Below are positions 26,975-35,741 of a stretch of 60,907 bases of DNA, piece after piece (the first letter of the stretch is position 1; each line of letters starts with the position of its first letter). The DNA is taken from the NCBI GenBank assembly GCA_002428495.1, contig DIWR01000012.1, positions 1 to 60,907 on the forward strand. Reading direction: 5' to 3'. The notes beneath the pieces are model-generated. The model searched no databases. It was not told the DNA's origin and saw only the letters and a program-made list of their open reading frames with translations. The stretch comes from Synergistaceae bacterium UBA6101 (lineage in GTDB: Bacteria; Synergistota; Synergistia; Synergistales; Synergistaceae). The position numbers were made by a program, and so were the translations under genes.

Positions 26975-27994
26975 TCAATATGACTCCTTCCATCGCGCAA
27001 TAAAACCGGGATCCCGCAGCATGAGCCTTCCAACGCCGACAAGGTCGCAAACACCGTCCCGGAGCATTTTATCCGCGGTATGCGCATCGCTTATCCCGCC
27101 GGCACACTCGACCAGGACAGAAGAGCCCAGCGAGCTTTTGATCCTTTCCGCATAAGGTGCAAAGTACGCGCTGTCTTTACGGTCAAGTCCGTATCCGCAA
27201 AGGTTCCCTGAAATGCCTATCATGTCCACACCGAGGTTTGCAAGCTCACGGGCAACAGCAACGGTCTCGTCTGTAGAAAGCCCCAATGGTTTTTCACCGG
27301 GAAGAAAATCTGCAGCTCCAAGGCGCACAGAGAGTGGGATGTCTTTCAGGGACTGCCTGACTCCGTCAGTTATCTCGTAGAGAAGCCTTGCCCTTTTACT
27401 CTCCGTACCCCCGTATTCATCATCCCGCCTGTTCGTCAGGGGGCTCAAAAACTGTCCCAGAAGATAACCGTGGCTGGCATGTATCTGAACTCCGTCATAA
27501 CCTGCTGTTTTGACCATGAGTACAGCTGCGTTTATAAAATCCTCTACTGTTTGCCTTATATCACTGCGTGTCATAACTTCAGGGCTGCGGCCGAGTTTAT
27601 CCCAGTTGTCTCCTACCGGCACTCCGGAAGGGGAAAGGGACCTGTAGCCCTCCATTTCGAAAACGGCAGTGTCTGCTATCTTTGCCCCCGCATGGTTGAT
27701 CTGTACCATGCAAAGCGAATTGCCGCTTTTCAGGACTGCTGATATGCCCGAGTGTTTTTTCGCCACTTCTTCACTGTCAGCAAGAAACTGCGTGGGCCTC
27801 GTCCTTCCGCAGATATTTACCGCATGGTGCTCCACTATTATGAGCCCCGCACCCGATGCGGCAAAACGACCGTATATTTCGAGAGATCTTTCGGAAGGAG
27901 ATCCATCCTTCATAGAACTTGAAGATGCCAGAGGTGCCGACACGATCCTGTTCGCGAGAAGTTTGTTTTTAAGCTCGACCGGTTCAAAAATCAT
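26975..27994 (-). CDS. NADH:flavin oxidoreductase (Old Yellow Enzyme family)
   Basis: The 339-residue TIM-barrel flavoprotein reduces activated double bonds or related substrates using NAD(P)H. Family marks are IFEPVELKNKLLANRIV at the N-terminus, VQINHAGAK, IHASHGYLLGQFLSPLTNRR with the active-site histidines, and GVGRLMLRDP for FMN phosphate. No C-terminal Fe-S or second flavin domain is present, so it is the short YqjM/OYE type rather than 2,4-dienoyl-CoA reductase. It is 12 bases after the YchF-like gene in the same operon. Confidence 0.9.
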   Translation of the reverse strand: MIFEPVELKNKLLANRIVSAPLASSSSMKDGSPSERSLEIYGRFAASGAGLIIVEHHAVNICGRTRPTQFLADSEEVAKKHSGISAVLKSGNSLCMVQINHAGAKIADTAVFEMEGYRSLSPSGVPVGDNWDKLGRSPEVMTRSDIRQTVEDFINAAVLMVKTAGYDGVQIHASHGYLLGQFLSPLTNRRDDEYGGTESKRARLLYEITDGVRQSLKDIPLSVRLGAADFLPGEKPLGLSTDETVAVARELANLGVDMIGISGNLCGYGLDRKDSAYFAPYAERIKSSLGSSVLVECAGGISDAHTADKMLRDGVCDLVGVGRLMLRDPGFIARWKESY

Positions 27995-28006
27995 TTTCTG
28001 ACCTCC

Positions 28007-29101
28007 CTATACGTTGAACCTAATTTCAATAATATCTCCGTCTTTGACGAGATACTCCTTGCCTTCCAGCCGCAGGCATCCGGCCTTCCTGCATTCATCA
28101 AAGGAGCTGCCATGCTGTTTGTAATCTTCAAAAGCAACTACCTGGGCCCTTATGAATCCTCTTGCCAGATCAGAATGTATCGCTCCTGCGGCATCAACGG
28201 CATTGTCTCCGTCATGAAGGGTCCACGCCCTGACTTCATCAGGACCGCACGTGAAAAAGCTTATCAGTCCAAGCAGCCTGTAAGCCTCCTCAATAAGCCT
28301 TTCCCTCCCGGGTTCGGTTATGTTCAGGCCTTCTGTGAACGCAGCAGCCTCTTCTTCCTCGAGCTCGGCAATATCCATTTCAAGGCTTCCATAAAGGGTG
28401 CAGAGCTTTACTCCCTGTTCATCAGCCCTCTTTTTCAGTTCAGTCCATTTGGGTATCTTTGTCTCATCTGACTGGGAATCATCGAGGTTAAGAAGGATTA
28501 TCTCCGGTTTCGAAGTAACGAATGAAAATCCCCTGAGAAGACGCCACTCGGCCGGCTTAAGTTCAATGCCCCGCAGCGGCTTCTCTTCAAGAAGGCATTC
28601 GAAGCAAAGATCCAGCAGCCTCTTCTCCGTCTCTTCTTCGGGAGTTAGCTTCTTTTTGGCTTTCAGTTTTCCAAGCCGGTTTTCGATGACGGCCAGGTCC
28701 CGGAATATCATCTCATCTTCGATAATATCCCAGTCACGCAGCGGATCAACGCTGCCCTCCGGATGTTCGACAGATTTGTTGCTGAAACACCTGATGACCT
28801 GAATGAGCGCGTCAGCATCAGCCACAAAAGAGAGGAAGGAGTTGCCAAGTCCCTCTCCCTTGCCCGCCCCGCGCGAGAGTCCGGCAAGATCTACAAACTC
28901 GACCTGAGCCGGGGTCACCTTTTTAGGTTTGTGCACATCTGCCAGGAAATCAAATCTTTTATCCGGAACTTCTACGACAGCCTTGTTTGGGTCTGTCTTT
29001 CCGCCTGCGTAAGGCTTTACCTCAGCGCCGGCCCTCGTTATCACGTTGAATACTGTAGATTTGCCGCTCAGGGGCAGCCCCACTATTCCGCAATGCAGCA
29101 T
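28007..29101 (-). CDS. YchF/Obg-like P-loop NTPase (divergent)
   Basis: The 364-residue protein has the length and plan of YchF/OLA1: an N-terminal P-loop domain with a coiled-coil insert and a C-terminal TGS domain (about 280-364, FFTCGPDEVRAWTL to DGDIIEIRFNV). The P-loop reads GLPLSGKST instead of the usual GLPNVGKST. The block normally NYPFCTIEPN is VKPYAGGKTDPN. YchF usually prefers ATP and binds ribosomes; whether this one does is unclear. It could be a paralogue rather than the sole YchF. First gene of the operon running to 24.2 kb. Confidence 0.85.
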   Translation of the reverse strand: MLHCGIVGLPLSGKSTVFNVITRAGAEVKPYAGGKTDPNKAVVEVPDKRFDFLADVHKPKKVTPAQVEFVDLAGLSRGAGKGEGLGNSFLSFVADADALIQVIRCFSNKSVEHPEGSVDPLRDWDIIEDEMIFRDLAVIENRLGKLKAKKKLTPEEETEKRLLDLCFECLLEEKPLRGIELKPAEWRLLRGFSFVTSKPEIILLNLDDSQSDETKIPKWTELKKRADEQGVKLCTLYGSLEMDIAELEEEEAAAFTEGLNITEPGRERLIEEAYRLLGLISFFTCGPDEVRAWTLHDGDNAVDAAGAIHSDLARGFIRAQVVAFEDYKQHGSSFDECRKAGCLRLEGKEYLVKDGDIIEIRFNV

Positions 29102-29531
29102 TCCATTACCACTCCATTCTTATTTGTAACAGTGATTTTTTATCATCTCACAAAAGCCCCAAACTTCAAAGCCTTCTACACATCAATTTAAGGCGACATT
29201 AATATCTCTAAGCCTGCCTGCTTTAGTCTACTACAAACTGCCGCTGCTGAGCAATTAAGCCAATAAAGAGTGAACAGGGTCTTAAGATATTGATATTCAT
29301 CCATATTTGCGCTGATCACCTATTTTTATCGAGACCCCGTTTCATCAAAGATCACATATTTGGTGATATATTGTCTAAAGCCCTGCTGAAACTGATATAT
29401 TTGCGCCCAGGATCAAAAATTAATATACTGAAATTAGGCTATATATTTCTTGACAAGGCCATAAAGCCGTAGGATAATCGGTTAGCCTAAAGCAACTGGC
29501 ATAAAAACAGAACAATGGGGGACTGCACCAT
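29102..29531. other. Intergenic region between the YchF-like gene and feoA
   Basis: This 430-base divergent region holds no recognisable gene. Its right part carries the feo promoter and two elements resembling iron-repressor half sites, listed separately. Nothing specific was seen in the left part apart from AT-rich sequence that probably includes the YchF operon promoter. Confidence 0.5.
29434..29490 (+). promoter_or_regulatory. feoAB promoter with candidate DtxR/IdeR-like iron boxes
   Basis: TTGACA (29450-29455) and GATAAT (29473-29478) are spaced 17 bases. GGTTAGCCTAA at 29480-29490, just after the -10, and TTAGGCTA at 29434-29441 resemble halves of the DtxR consensus TTAGGTTAGSCTAACCTAA. 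Iron repression by a DtxR-type protein is inferred; no such regulator is in the window. Confidence 0.6.
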
Positions 29532-29807
29532 ATGAACCTCTTACAGGTAAAAGACGAAGAGAGTGCTGTAATAAAGAGCATTCCGCAGGGCGAATCAGGT
29601 GAACGGCTTGAAGCGCTCGGACTTAGAGTGGGCAAAAGGATCCGAAAGGTTTCCGGGATGCCCTTCGGCGGCCCTATAACTCTCCTGCTTGACGGAAGGC
29701 ACTTCGCCGTGGCACATGCCATTGCCGGCAAGATCGAAGTTGAAGGCTTAGACTCCCCCCCCCAGCCGGCTGTTGAAAAAAGCCGTCTGTGGCCCAAGTT
29801 TATATGA
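29532..29807 (+). CDS. feoA: Ferrous iron transport protein A
   Basis: FeoA is a small SH3-like cytoplasmic protein that supports FeoB. The 91 residues show the family core, from AVIKSIPQGESGERLEALGL to the hydrophobic strand ITLLLDGRHFAVAHAIAGKIEV. An unusual tail of about 20 residues rich in Pro and charged residues follows. It starts with ATG after GGGGG and overlaps feoB by four bases as ATGA. Confidence 0.9.
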   Translation: MNLLQVKDEESAVIKSIPQGESGERLEALGLRVGKRIRKVSGMPFGGPITLLLDGRHFAVAHAIAGKIEVEGLDSPPQPAVEKSRLWPKFI

Positions 29808-31591
29808 GCTGCCGCGACTGCAGCCTCTGCAAGGTCAGAGGCAATAAATGCCCCTCAATATCTCAGGATTGCGGCCGCGTCCTTCTTATGGGAAATCCGA
29901 ACGTTGGAAAGAGCGTCTTCTTTTCAAGGCTTACCGGGACCCACGCCCTATCTTCAAATTACCCCGGCACAACTGTAGGCTTTACCGAGGGAACTATGAG
30001 ATACGGCGGCAAAACTGCCAGACTGATAGACGTTCCCGGAGCGTACACACTTGACCCCACCAACGAAGCAGAAATGATAGCGCGCCGTATTTTAAATGAC
30101 GGCGCAGATGTCGTCATACTTGTTATCGACGCGACCGCCCTTGAAAGAAATCTTGTCATGGCAATGCAGGTGCTTGAACACGGAATTCCCGTCGTAGTCG
30201 CACTCAACATGGTCGATGAAGCAAGACACAGGGGGATCCTTATAGATATACCAAAACTTGAAGAAGAGTTGGGAGTTCCGATAGTTCCTACCGTAGCGGT
30301 GACCGGGCAGGGACTAAGCGATCTCATAGCAAAAATGGAAGAGGCAAAGATAAGCCATCTGCAGCCAATGTCCAAGGAAGTCCGCTGGCAGGTCATCGGT
30401 GAGGTCATAACTAAGGTACAGACTGTCACTCACAGGCACCACACCGCTATGGACAGGATCGAGGACGTATCAGCTCATCCCGTACTGGGCGGAATAATGG
30501 GATTTCTTGTGCTGATACTGGGATTTACGGCTATCAGATTCGTTGGAGAGGGCATAATCACCCATGTAACGGACCCGATTTTTGAGAACTTATGGATGCC
30601 TGTACTTGAAAAACTAAACACCATGCTTGGAGAAGGTCCTGTAAGGAATATCCTGATCGGGACCCTCATAGATGGTGAGATAGACCTGGAGCAAAGTCTC
30701 GGAGTCCTCTCAACTGGATTATATGTAGAATTCGGGATGGTCCTCCCATATATAATAGCCTTCTATTCAGGACTGAGCTTCCTTGAAGACTTCGGTTACC
30801 TGCCAAGGCTTGCTGTAGTCTTCGATGCCCTTCTGCACAAGTTTGGAATACATGGCTATGCAATAATCCCGACCCTGCTTGGTTTCGGATGCAACGTCCC
30901 CGGTATCCTCGGAACACGCGTTCTTGAATCCGAAAGGGAGAGATTTATAGCTGCCACTCTTATCTCCGTCGGCATTCCCTGCGTCTCTATCCAGGCAATG
31001 CTCTCGGCAACTCTGGGTGAGTTCGGGATGATCTATGTAGCTGCGGTATACGGGATACTCTTCTGCGTATGGCTGGTGTTGGGAAGGATAATGCACCTGA
31101 CGCTGAAAGGCTACAGTCCCGAGCTGATAGTGGAGATCCCGCCCTACAGAATGCCATCTATGAAAGCCTGGATTAACAAGCTGTGGTTCAGGATCAAGGA
31201 TTTTCTATATGAAGCCACTCCCCTGGTATTGCTTGGCATTTTCCTTGTAAATATACTTGAGACCATAGGCGTTATGGAAAAGGTCGCAAAAGCTCTCTCT
31301 CCGGTGTTTGAAGGCTTCCTCGGACTTCCTTCTGCTACTGCTGTACCCATAGTTATGGGAGTCTTCAGGAAAGACATCGCCATGGGGCTGCTGATACCTC
31401 TTGAGCTCTCCGCTTCACAGACCCTTATTGCCGTAGTAGTTCTTGCTATGACATTCCCATGCATAGCGACCTTCATAATCCTCTGGAAGGAGCTTGGGAC
31501 TAAAAGGATGCTGATGAGCTCAGGCATAATGATCACAGCCGCACTGCTCACCGGTGGACTTATGAACCTCTTCTTTAAAATCATACTATAA
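29804..31591 (+). CDS. feoB: Ferrous iron transport protein B with N-terminal cysteine cluster
   Basis: FeoB is the inner-membrane Fe2+ transporter with a cytoplasmic G domain. The 595-residue protein has GNPNVGKSVFF (G1), NYPGTTVGF (G2), DVPG (G3) and ALNMVDEA (G4), then a helical regulatory domain. The membrane part has the Gate repeats, with GFGCNVPGILGTRVL and RKDIAMGLL. It is shorter than E. coli FeoB (773). The first 23 residues carry cysteines at 3, 6, 9, 16 and 23, a possible metal or redox site. ATG 29804 overlaps the feoA stop; a GTG at 29789 is an alternative. Confidence 0.93.
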   Translation: MSCRDCSLCKVRGNKCPSISQDCGRVLLMGNPNVGKSVFFSRLTGTHALSSNYPGTTVGFTEGTMRYGGKTARLIDVPGAYTLDPTNEAEMIARRILNDGADVVILVIDATALERNLVMAMQVLEHGIPVVVALNMVDEARHRGILIDIPKLEEELGVPIVPTVAVTGQGLSDLIAKMEEAKISHLQPMSKEVRWQVIGEVITKVQTVTHRHHTAMDRIEDVSAHPVLGGIMGFLVLILGFTAIRFVGEGIITHVTDPIFENLWMPVLEKLNTMLGEGPVRNILIGTLIDGEIDLEQSLGVLSTGLYVEFGMVLPYIIAFYSGLSFLEDFGYLPRLAVVFDALLHKFGIHGYAIIPTLLGFGCNVPGILGTRVLESERERFIAATLISVGIPCVSIQAMLSATLGEFGMIYVAAVYGILFCVWLVLGRIMHLTLKGYSPELIVEIPPYRMPSMKAWINKLWFRIKDFLYEATPLVLLGIFLVNILETIGVMEKVAKALSPVFEGFLGLPSATAVPIVMGVFRKDIAMGLLIPLELSASQTLIAVVVLAMTFPCIATFIILWKELGTKRMLMSSGIMITAALLTGGLMNLFFKIIL

Positions 31592-31604
31592 TAATCACAT
31601 GATC

Positions 31605-31750
31605 TAACTTTCCACCTCTTGCTGCTTGTGGATCGAAACCTCTGATTTTCGTCTTCTCCACATGTTTATCAGCGGAGAACCAATGGCTCTAAAATATTGA
31701 AGTCGCTCGATTCCCGCTAGGAGCATGCGGGAAAGACGGTGGGAAAGTTG
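31605..31750. mobile_element. MITE-like element, copy 1 (146 bp)
   Basis: The ends are TAACTTTCCACC (31605-31616) and GGTGGGAAAGTTG (31738-31750 region). The 29 bases at its right end (31722-31750) are identical, on the opposite strand, to the left end of copy 2 at 44035-44063. The left end also matches copy 2. The middle differs. ATCACAT occurs next to both ends, a possible target duplication. There is no coding capacity. Confidence 0.8.
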
Positions 31751-31793
31751 GATCACATAACTGTTTAGTTAACGGAGAAAAGGGAGGGGTATG

Positions 31794-32642
31794 ATGAAAA
31801 GGGTCATTTCTGTACTTATCATGATGCTTCTTCTTGAAACTTCCCTTTTAGCCGCAGATAAAACGGTTACAGTTGCCCTCCCTGTGCAGGCGGACATCGG
31901 ACAGCCATTTTTGGTCTCAATAAGGTCTGGATCGTCATTGCAGGACGTTTCTGTTTCATGGCAGGGAAAGGATTCTCAGCTTACCACTGATAACGGTGTT
32001 TTCAGCGTCCTTTTGGGAACAGACCTTAAAAACGCGAAAGCCGGAAAAAGCGAGATCCGCGTAAGTGCCATGGTCGACGGCGAATTTTGGGAACATAGAG
32101 ATGAGATCAAACTTGTCGCGCATAAATATCCCCGAGAGAACCTGACAGTAGAAGCTGAAAAGCTGACGCCTCCCAAAAGCCTCAGTGAGAGGATAAAGAA
32201 AGAAGCGGAGCTTGGCAGGGCAGCAATACAGACAAACACCCCAGGATCAGCGCCTATGCTTCCTCTTTTGCGGCCCGTTCCCGGCAGTTATACCTCCGTT
32301 TACGGAAAGAGCAGGTATTTCAACGGTCAGTTTAAAGGAAGGCATGGAGGTGTAGACATGAGAGCTCCTGTGGGGACGCCTGTCAAAGCTGCAGCTTCGG
32401 GCAAAGTTGTTTTGACGGGGGACTTCTGGTTTGCGGGCAAATGCGTATACATAGACCACGGGGCAGGACTCATATCTTTTTACTGTCATATGTCGAAGGT
32501 TTCAAAATCAAAGGGAGATGACGTCGGACGCGGAGAAACAATAGGACTTTCCGGAAAAAGCGGCAGGGTTACCGGCCCTCACCTTCATTTTAGCCTCTCC
32601 TGGCGCGGAGAATTCTTTGACCCCGCTCCCCTTCTGAAATAG
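31794..32642 (+). CDS. Exported M23 family metallopeptidase
   Basis: M23 (LytM-type) enzymes cut peptidoglycan cross-bridges or act as activators of amidases. The 282-residue protein has a signal peptide (about 1-20, ending LLAAD), an extracytoplasmic beta-rich domain and a charged linker. The catalytic domain runs from about residue 170 with zinc ligands in RHGGVDMRAP (HxxxD) and GPHLHFSL (HxH). Both ligand motifs are intact, so it should be active. ATG 31794 has GGAGG six bases upstream; an adjacent ATG at 31791 is closer to it. The DMT transporter follows 10 bases later. Confidence 0.9.
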   Translation: MKRVISVLIMMLLLETSLLAADKTVTVALPVQADIGQPFLVSIRSGSSLQDVSVSWQGKDSQLTTDNGVFSVLLGTDLKNAKAGKSEIRVSAMVDGEFWEHRDEIKLVAHKYPRENLTVEAEKLTPPKSLSERIKKEAELGRAAIQTNTPGSAPMLPLLRPVPGSYTSVYGKSRYFNGQFKGRHGGVDMRAPVGTPVKAAASGKVVLTGDFWFAGKCVYIDHGAGLISFYCHMSKVSKSKGDDVGRGETIGLSGKSGRVTGPHLHFSLSWRGEFFDPAPLLK

Positions 32643-32652
32643 GAGCACTTAA

Positions 32653-33516
32653 ATGAAAGATACTACAAGAAGCCTCATAGAGATCCACATAGCGGTCGTC
32701 CTGTTCGGACTTTCAGGCCTCTTTGCCAGGTATGTCGGACAGCCTGCCGTAATAATTGCCCTCGGCAGGGTCTTTTTTGCAAGCATCTCTATGTACCTCC
32801 TTTTCAAGCACAGGGGGACAAGAATCGGACTCGGATCAAAAAGTGATTATCTGACCCTGGCCTTAGCCGGCTTGATGCTGGCAGTCCACTGGACTACTTT
32901 CTTTCTCTCCATCCAGGTCTCGACAGTGGCGATAGGAGTCCTTACCTTTTCGACCTTCCCTCTATTTATCACGTTCCTGGAACCGCTGCTGTTCGGCGAA
33001 AGGATAAAAACAGCTGACGTTCTGTGCGCTTGCGTTATGTTTACCGGAGTCATGATAATTGTTCCGGAATTTCATATCAGCAATAACATCACAATGGGGA
33101 TAATATGGGGAATGACCTGCAGCCTTACCTATGCAGCGCTCTCACTGATAAACAGGAAATTTGTAAAAAAATACTCCGGAAGGGTCATTGCCTTTTACGA
33201 ACAGGGGACAGCAACTCTGGTCCTGCTCCCTGCTTTCTTTATATACAGGCCGGCATTCACACCGATGAGCATCTTTCTTTTGGTACTCCTCGGAGTCCTT
33301 TTCACAGCAGCCGCACATTCCATGTTTATCAACGGGATGAAAAGCGTAAGGGCACAAACGGCCGGGATGATAGCAAGCCTCGAATCTGTTTACGGAATAG
33401 CCGCAGCTGCGGTATTCCTCGGTGAGATACCATCCTTCAACGAGTTTGCAGGAGGAGCATTGATCTTATCTGCCGCCCTCTATTCGACTATGAAGGCATC
33501 AAAAGCGACAGAATGA
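32653..33516 (+). CDS. DMT superfamily (EamA) transporter
   Basis: The 287-residue protein has about ten membrane segments in two EamA repeats, the drug/metabolite transporter plan often used for amino-acid or metabolite export. The N-terminal repeat starts IEIHIAVVLFGLSGLFARYVG, and the second repeat has GIIWGMTCSLTYAALSLINRKF. No substrate-specific mark is visible. Ten bases separate it from the M23 gene, suggesting one transcript. It converges on the CobT-like gene. Confidence 0.88.
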   Translation: MKDTTRSLIEIHIAVVLFGLSGLFARYVGQPAVIIALGRVFFASISMYLLFKHRGTRIGLGSKSDYLTLALAGLMLAVHWTTFFLSIQVSTVAIGVLTFSTFPLFITFLEPLLFGERIKTADVLCACVMFTGVMIIVPEFHISNNITMGIIWGMTCSLTYAALSLINRKFVKKYSGRVIAFYEQGTATLVLLPAFFIYRPAFTPMSIFLLVLLGVLFTAAAHSMFINGMKSVRAQTAGMIASLESVYGIAAAAVFLGEIPSFNEFAGGALILSAALYSTMKASKATE

Positions 33517-33562
33517 CCTGCCGCTTTTCCATATTCGGTTAAATGTAAATATAAAAGTATTT

Positions 33563-34552
33563 TCAGGAGGTCAGCGTTGAGTAAAGTTTTTCTGTCCTGT
33601 CTGTGATCTTTTCGATCGTTGCGCCGTTTTGGAGGGCATACCATACAGCCCCTCCCATTCCGACCCCTTCCTTGACATATCCCTTTTCATAATCTGCCAG
33701 GCCCGGGAACTTTGAAGCTGAAAAATCAAGGGGGGCCGAGTACCAGTCGACGCCGATCTTTTCTGCATATTCGACGAAACAGCTCGTACTGTCCCGGCAT
33801 ATATATTTAGTTGTAGCTACCAGCAAAGGCCTTGTTACCTTCATGTCCCTCAGCAGTGCTGCAACTGCCATCATCTGTGTGCCTCCCGCGAGGATAACCT
33901 CCGCGTCTGTCGGCAGTGCCGATACGAAAGAAGCTACCGATATCTGCATCGGGTCTCCCACTTCTGCCGCTGCTGCAAGGCCCATACCTTTCATCCCGCC
34001 TGTACTTATGCCGAGCCTTGAGGCTACTGCGTTCCATATCTCTTCCTTTTTGGACAGGGGGTTTACCGGTCCTGCCGATGAAACTGTCCCGTTGTATCCA
34101 AGAGATCTCAGAAGAAGAAGGGCAGTCGTTGTACCTCCCGGAATGGACTCGGCAAGGACAAACTTTTTTATGCCGGTTCCTGCCAGATCTTTCGCTGCCT
34201 CTATGGCTTTTTCAGAAATCTTTGAGTAGTCCGGCACGGCAGTCCCGGTCCTCGGATCCCTGCCGGGAAGTGCGCCGAGATCCCTGAAGGGTGCCACCGG
34301 AGCTATAGATGTACCGGCCCTAATGTTCATCACCGGCAGTCCGCCCTCCAGCACTGCTGCCTTGGTGACAAGGGCCGGAGTCGGATGGCCGGACGGGTCG
34401 ATAGGAATGCAGTCGATGACCCTGGGCCTGTCGTAATAGAGCATATCCGCATCTGCCGGAGCAGTATAGGGAAGAGCATCGACATTGGCCCCCGCTGCGG
34501 AGAGCCCCTTCTCCCTGGACAGGTCTGTCTCACTGATAAACAATATAAACAT
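33563..34552 (-). CDS. CobT-like nicotinate-nucleotide:dimethylbenzimidazole phosphoribosyltransferase family protein
   Basis: The 329-residue protein resembles the archaeal/cyanobacterial type of CobT, which activates the lower ligand in cobalamin synthesis. Typical blocks are GHPTPALVTKAAVLEGGLPVMNIRAG, SIPGGTTTALLLLRSLGY, SSAGPVNPL and VILAGGTQMMAVAALL. It is longer-range related to, but distinct from, the classical CobT. No other cobalamin genes are nearby and no cobalamin riboswitch was seen upstream. It diverges from the V-ATPase operon, sharing a 199-base spacer. Confidence 0.8.
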   Translation of the reverse strand: MFILFISETDLSREKGLSAAGANVDALPYTAPADADMLYYDRPRVIDCIPIDPSGHPTPALVTKAAVLEGGLPVMNIRAGTSIAPVAPFRDLGALPGRDPRTGTAVPDYSKISEKAIEAAKDLAGTGIKKFVLAESIPGGTTTALLLLRSLGYNGTVSSAGPVNPLSKKEEIWNAVASRLGISTGGMKGMGLAAAAEVGDPMQISVASFVSALPTDAEVILAGGTQMMAVAALLRDMKVTRPLLVATTKYICRDSTSCFVEYAEKIGVDWYSAPLDFSASKFPGLADYEKGYVKEGVGMGGAVWYALQNGATIEKITDRTEKLYSTLTS

Positions 34553-34751
34553 TAGTTGCTTTTACCCCCTGTACTAACTCAGAAATAAGAGTTAGAATCG
34601 TCTTTGTGGTCTCTGTTCTTAGCAGAGCTTGTTGTTTTTTGGGCGGAATTAAACACCAAAAGAAATTCTAACACGTTTTGGCTCAACAGACCCCGCACCA
34701 ATTGTTTTTTAGATCGAAGGCAATGACCCTTAACAGGCAAAGGGGGATCTT

Positions 34752-35369
34752 ATGGCTACTAAACTTGCTCCAACCAGGGGAAACCTTGTAAAAATCACAC
34801 GCTCCATGGAAATGGCACAGTCGGGACATGATCTCCTGGATCAAAAACGACAGGTCCTTATGATGGAGCTTGTCCGGTTTATAGATTCCGCGAAGACTAT
34901 CCAGAAGGATGTTGAACGAATTTTCAAAGAGGCATACGATGCCCTTCAAAAGGCAAACATATCTCTTGGGATAGATACTGTCGAAGATATTTCAGAGGCA
35001 GTACCTATCACAACTGACATCACTGTGCGTCTTCACTCCGTAATGGGGGTCGAGATACCGGACGTAGATCCTTTATCAGATAAGACCGTTCCCAGTTATT
35101 CTTTTTACGGATCTTCGGGAGCGATGGATGCTGCATATTCAAAATTCCGAAAAGTTATGGTGCTTCTTGCACAGCTTGCAGAAATTGAGACAAGCGTTTA
35201 CAGGCTTGCTGTCCAGATAAGAAAAACACACAGGCGCGTAAATGCTCTTGAAAAGGTTGTTATCCCTTCAAACCGGGCCGATATAAGATTTATATCAGAC
35301 GTCCTGGAAGAGGGGGAACGTGAAGACTTTACAAGGATGAAGATGGCTCAGAAAAAGACAAAAAAGTAG
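34752..35369 (+). CDS. atpD: V/A-type ATP synthase subunit D
   Basis: Subunit D is the central rotor shaft that connects the A3B3 head to the membrane ring. The 205-residue protein is almost wholly helical with the family start LAPTRGNLVKI and the C-terminal helix around RRVNALEKVVIP. AAGGGGG precedes the ATG. It is the first gene of the nine-gene operon here. In most V/A-ATPase operons D follows A and B, so its position is unusual. Confidence 0.93.
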   Translation: MATKLAPTRGNLVKITRSMEMAQSGHDLLDQKRQVLMMELVRFIDSAKTIQKDVERIFKEAYDALQKANISLGIDTVEDISEAVPITTDITVRLHSVMGVEIPDVDPLSDKTVPSYSFYGSSGAMDAAYSKFRKVMVLLAQLAEIETSVYRLAVQIRKTHRRVNALEKVVIPSNRADIRFISDVLEEGEREDFTRMKMAQKKTKK

Positions 35370-35391
35370 TCAAATTCCGGAGGTAATGACA

Positions 35392-35739
35392 ATGGGTACG
35401 TTGCAGGAAGTTCTCGCAGTTCTGCTTGGAGCGGAATCAGAGGCAAAAAGGATCGTTGAGGATTCAAAAAATGAATCAGATGGCTTCCTTCGCACAGCGC
35501 AGGAAAAATTTGCCGTGGAACGTGCAAACCAAATGGCTTCAGCAAGAGAACAGGCAAAGGGGCTCATGGAAACAGCACTCAATTCGGCAAGGACAGAGGC
35601 TGAGCAGATCGCTGTCCTGGGAAAAGAGGAAAGGACCCGCATGCATAAACGCTTTGAGGAGAATGTTGATCCTGTTATTAACTCTATGGTCTCTGAGATA
35701 GCAGAAAGATATATTTCAAAAACAAAAAGAGGTAATTAA
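35392..35739 (+). CDS. V/A-type ATP synthase stalk subunit G/H
   Basis: The 115-residue protein is a predicted continuous helix rich in Ala, Glu, Lys and Arg with heptad spacing (about 8-85), matching the peripheral-stalk subunit G/H that pairs with E. ATG 35392 lies seven bases after GGAGGT; an ATG at 35386 is too close. Sequence alone is weakly diagnostic, but the place between D and C supports the call. Confidence 0.8.
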   Translation: MGTLQEVLAVLLGAESEAKRIVEDSKNESDGFLRTAQEKFAVERANQMASAREQAKGLMETALNSARTEAEQIAVLGKEERTRMHKRFEENVDPVINSMVSEIAERYISKTKRGN

Positions 35740-35741
35740 AG

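Noticed and set aside
34553..34751. Cobalamin riboswitch upstream of the CobT-like gene
   Set aside because: No B12-box-like core or the expected length of structured leader is visible; only ordinary AT-rich intergenic sequence is seen.
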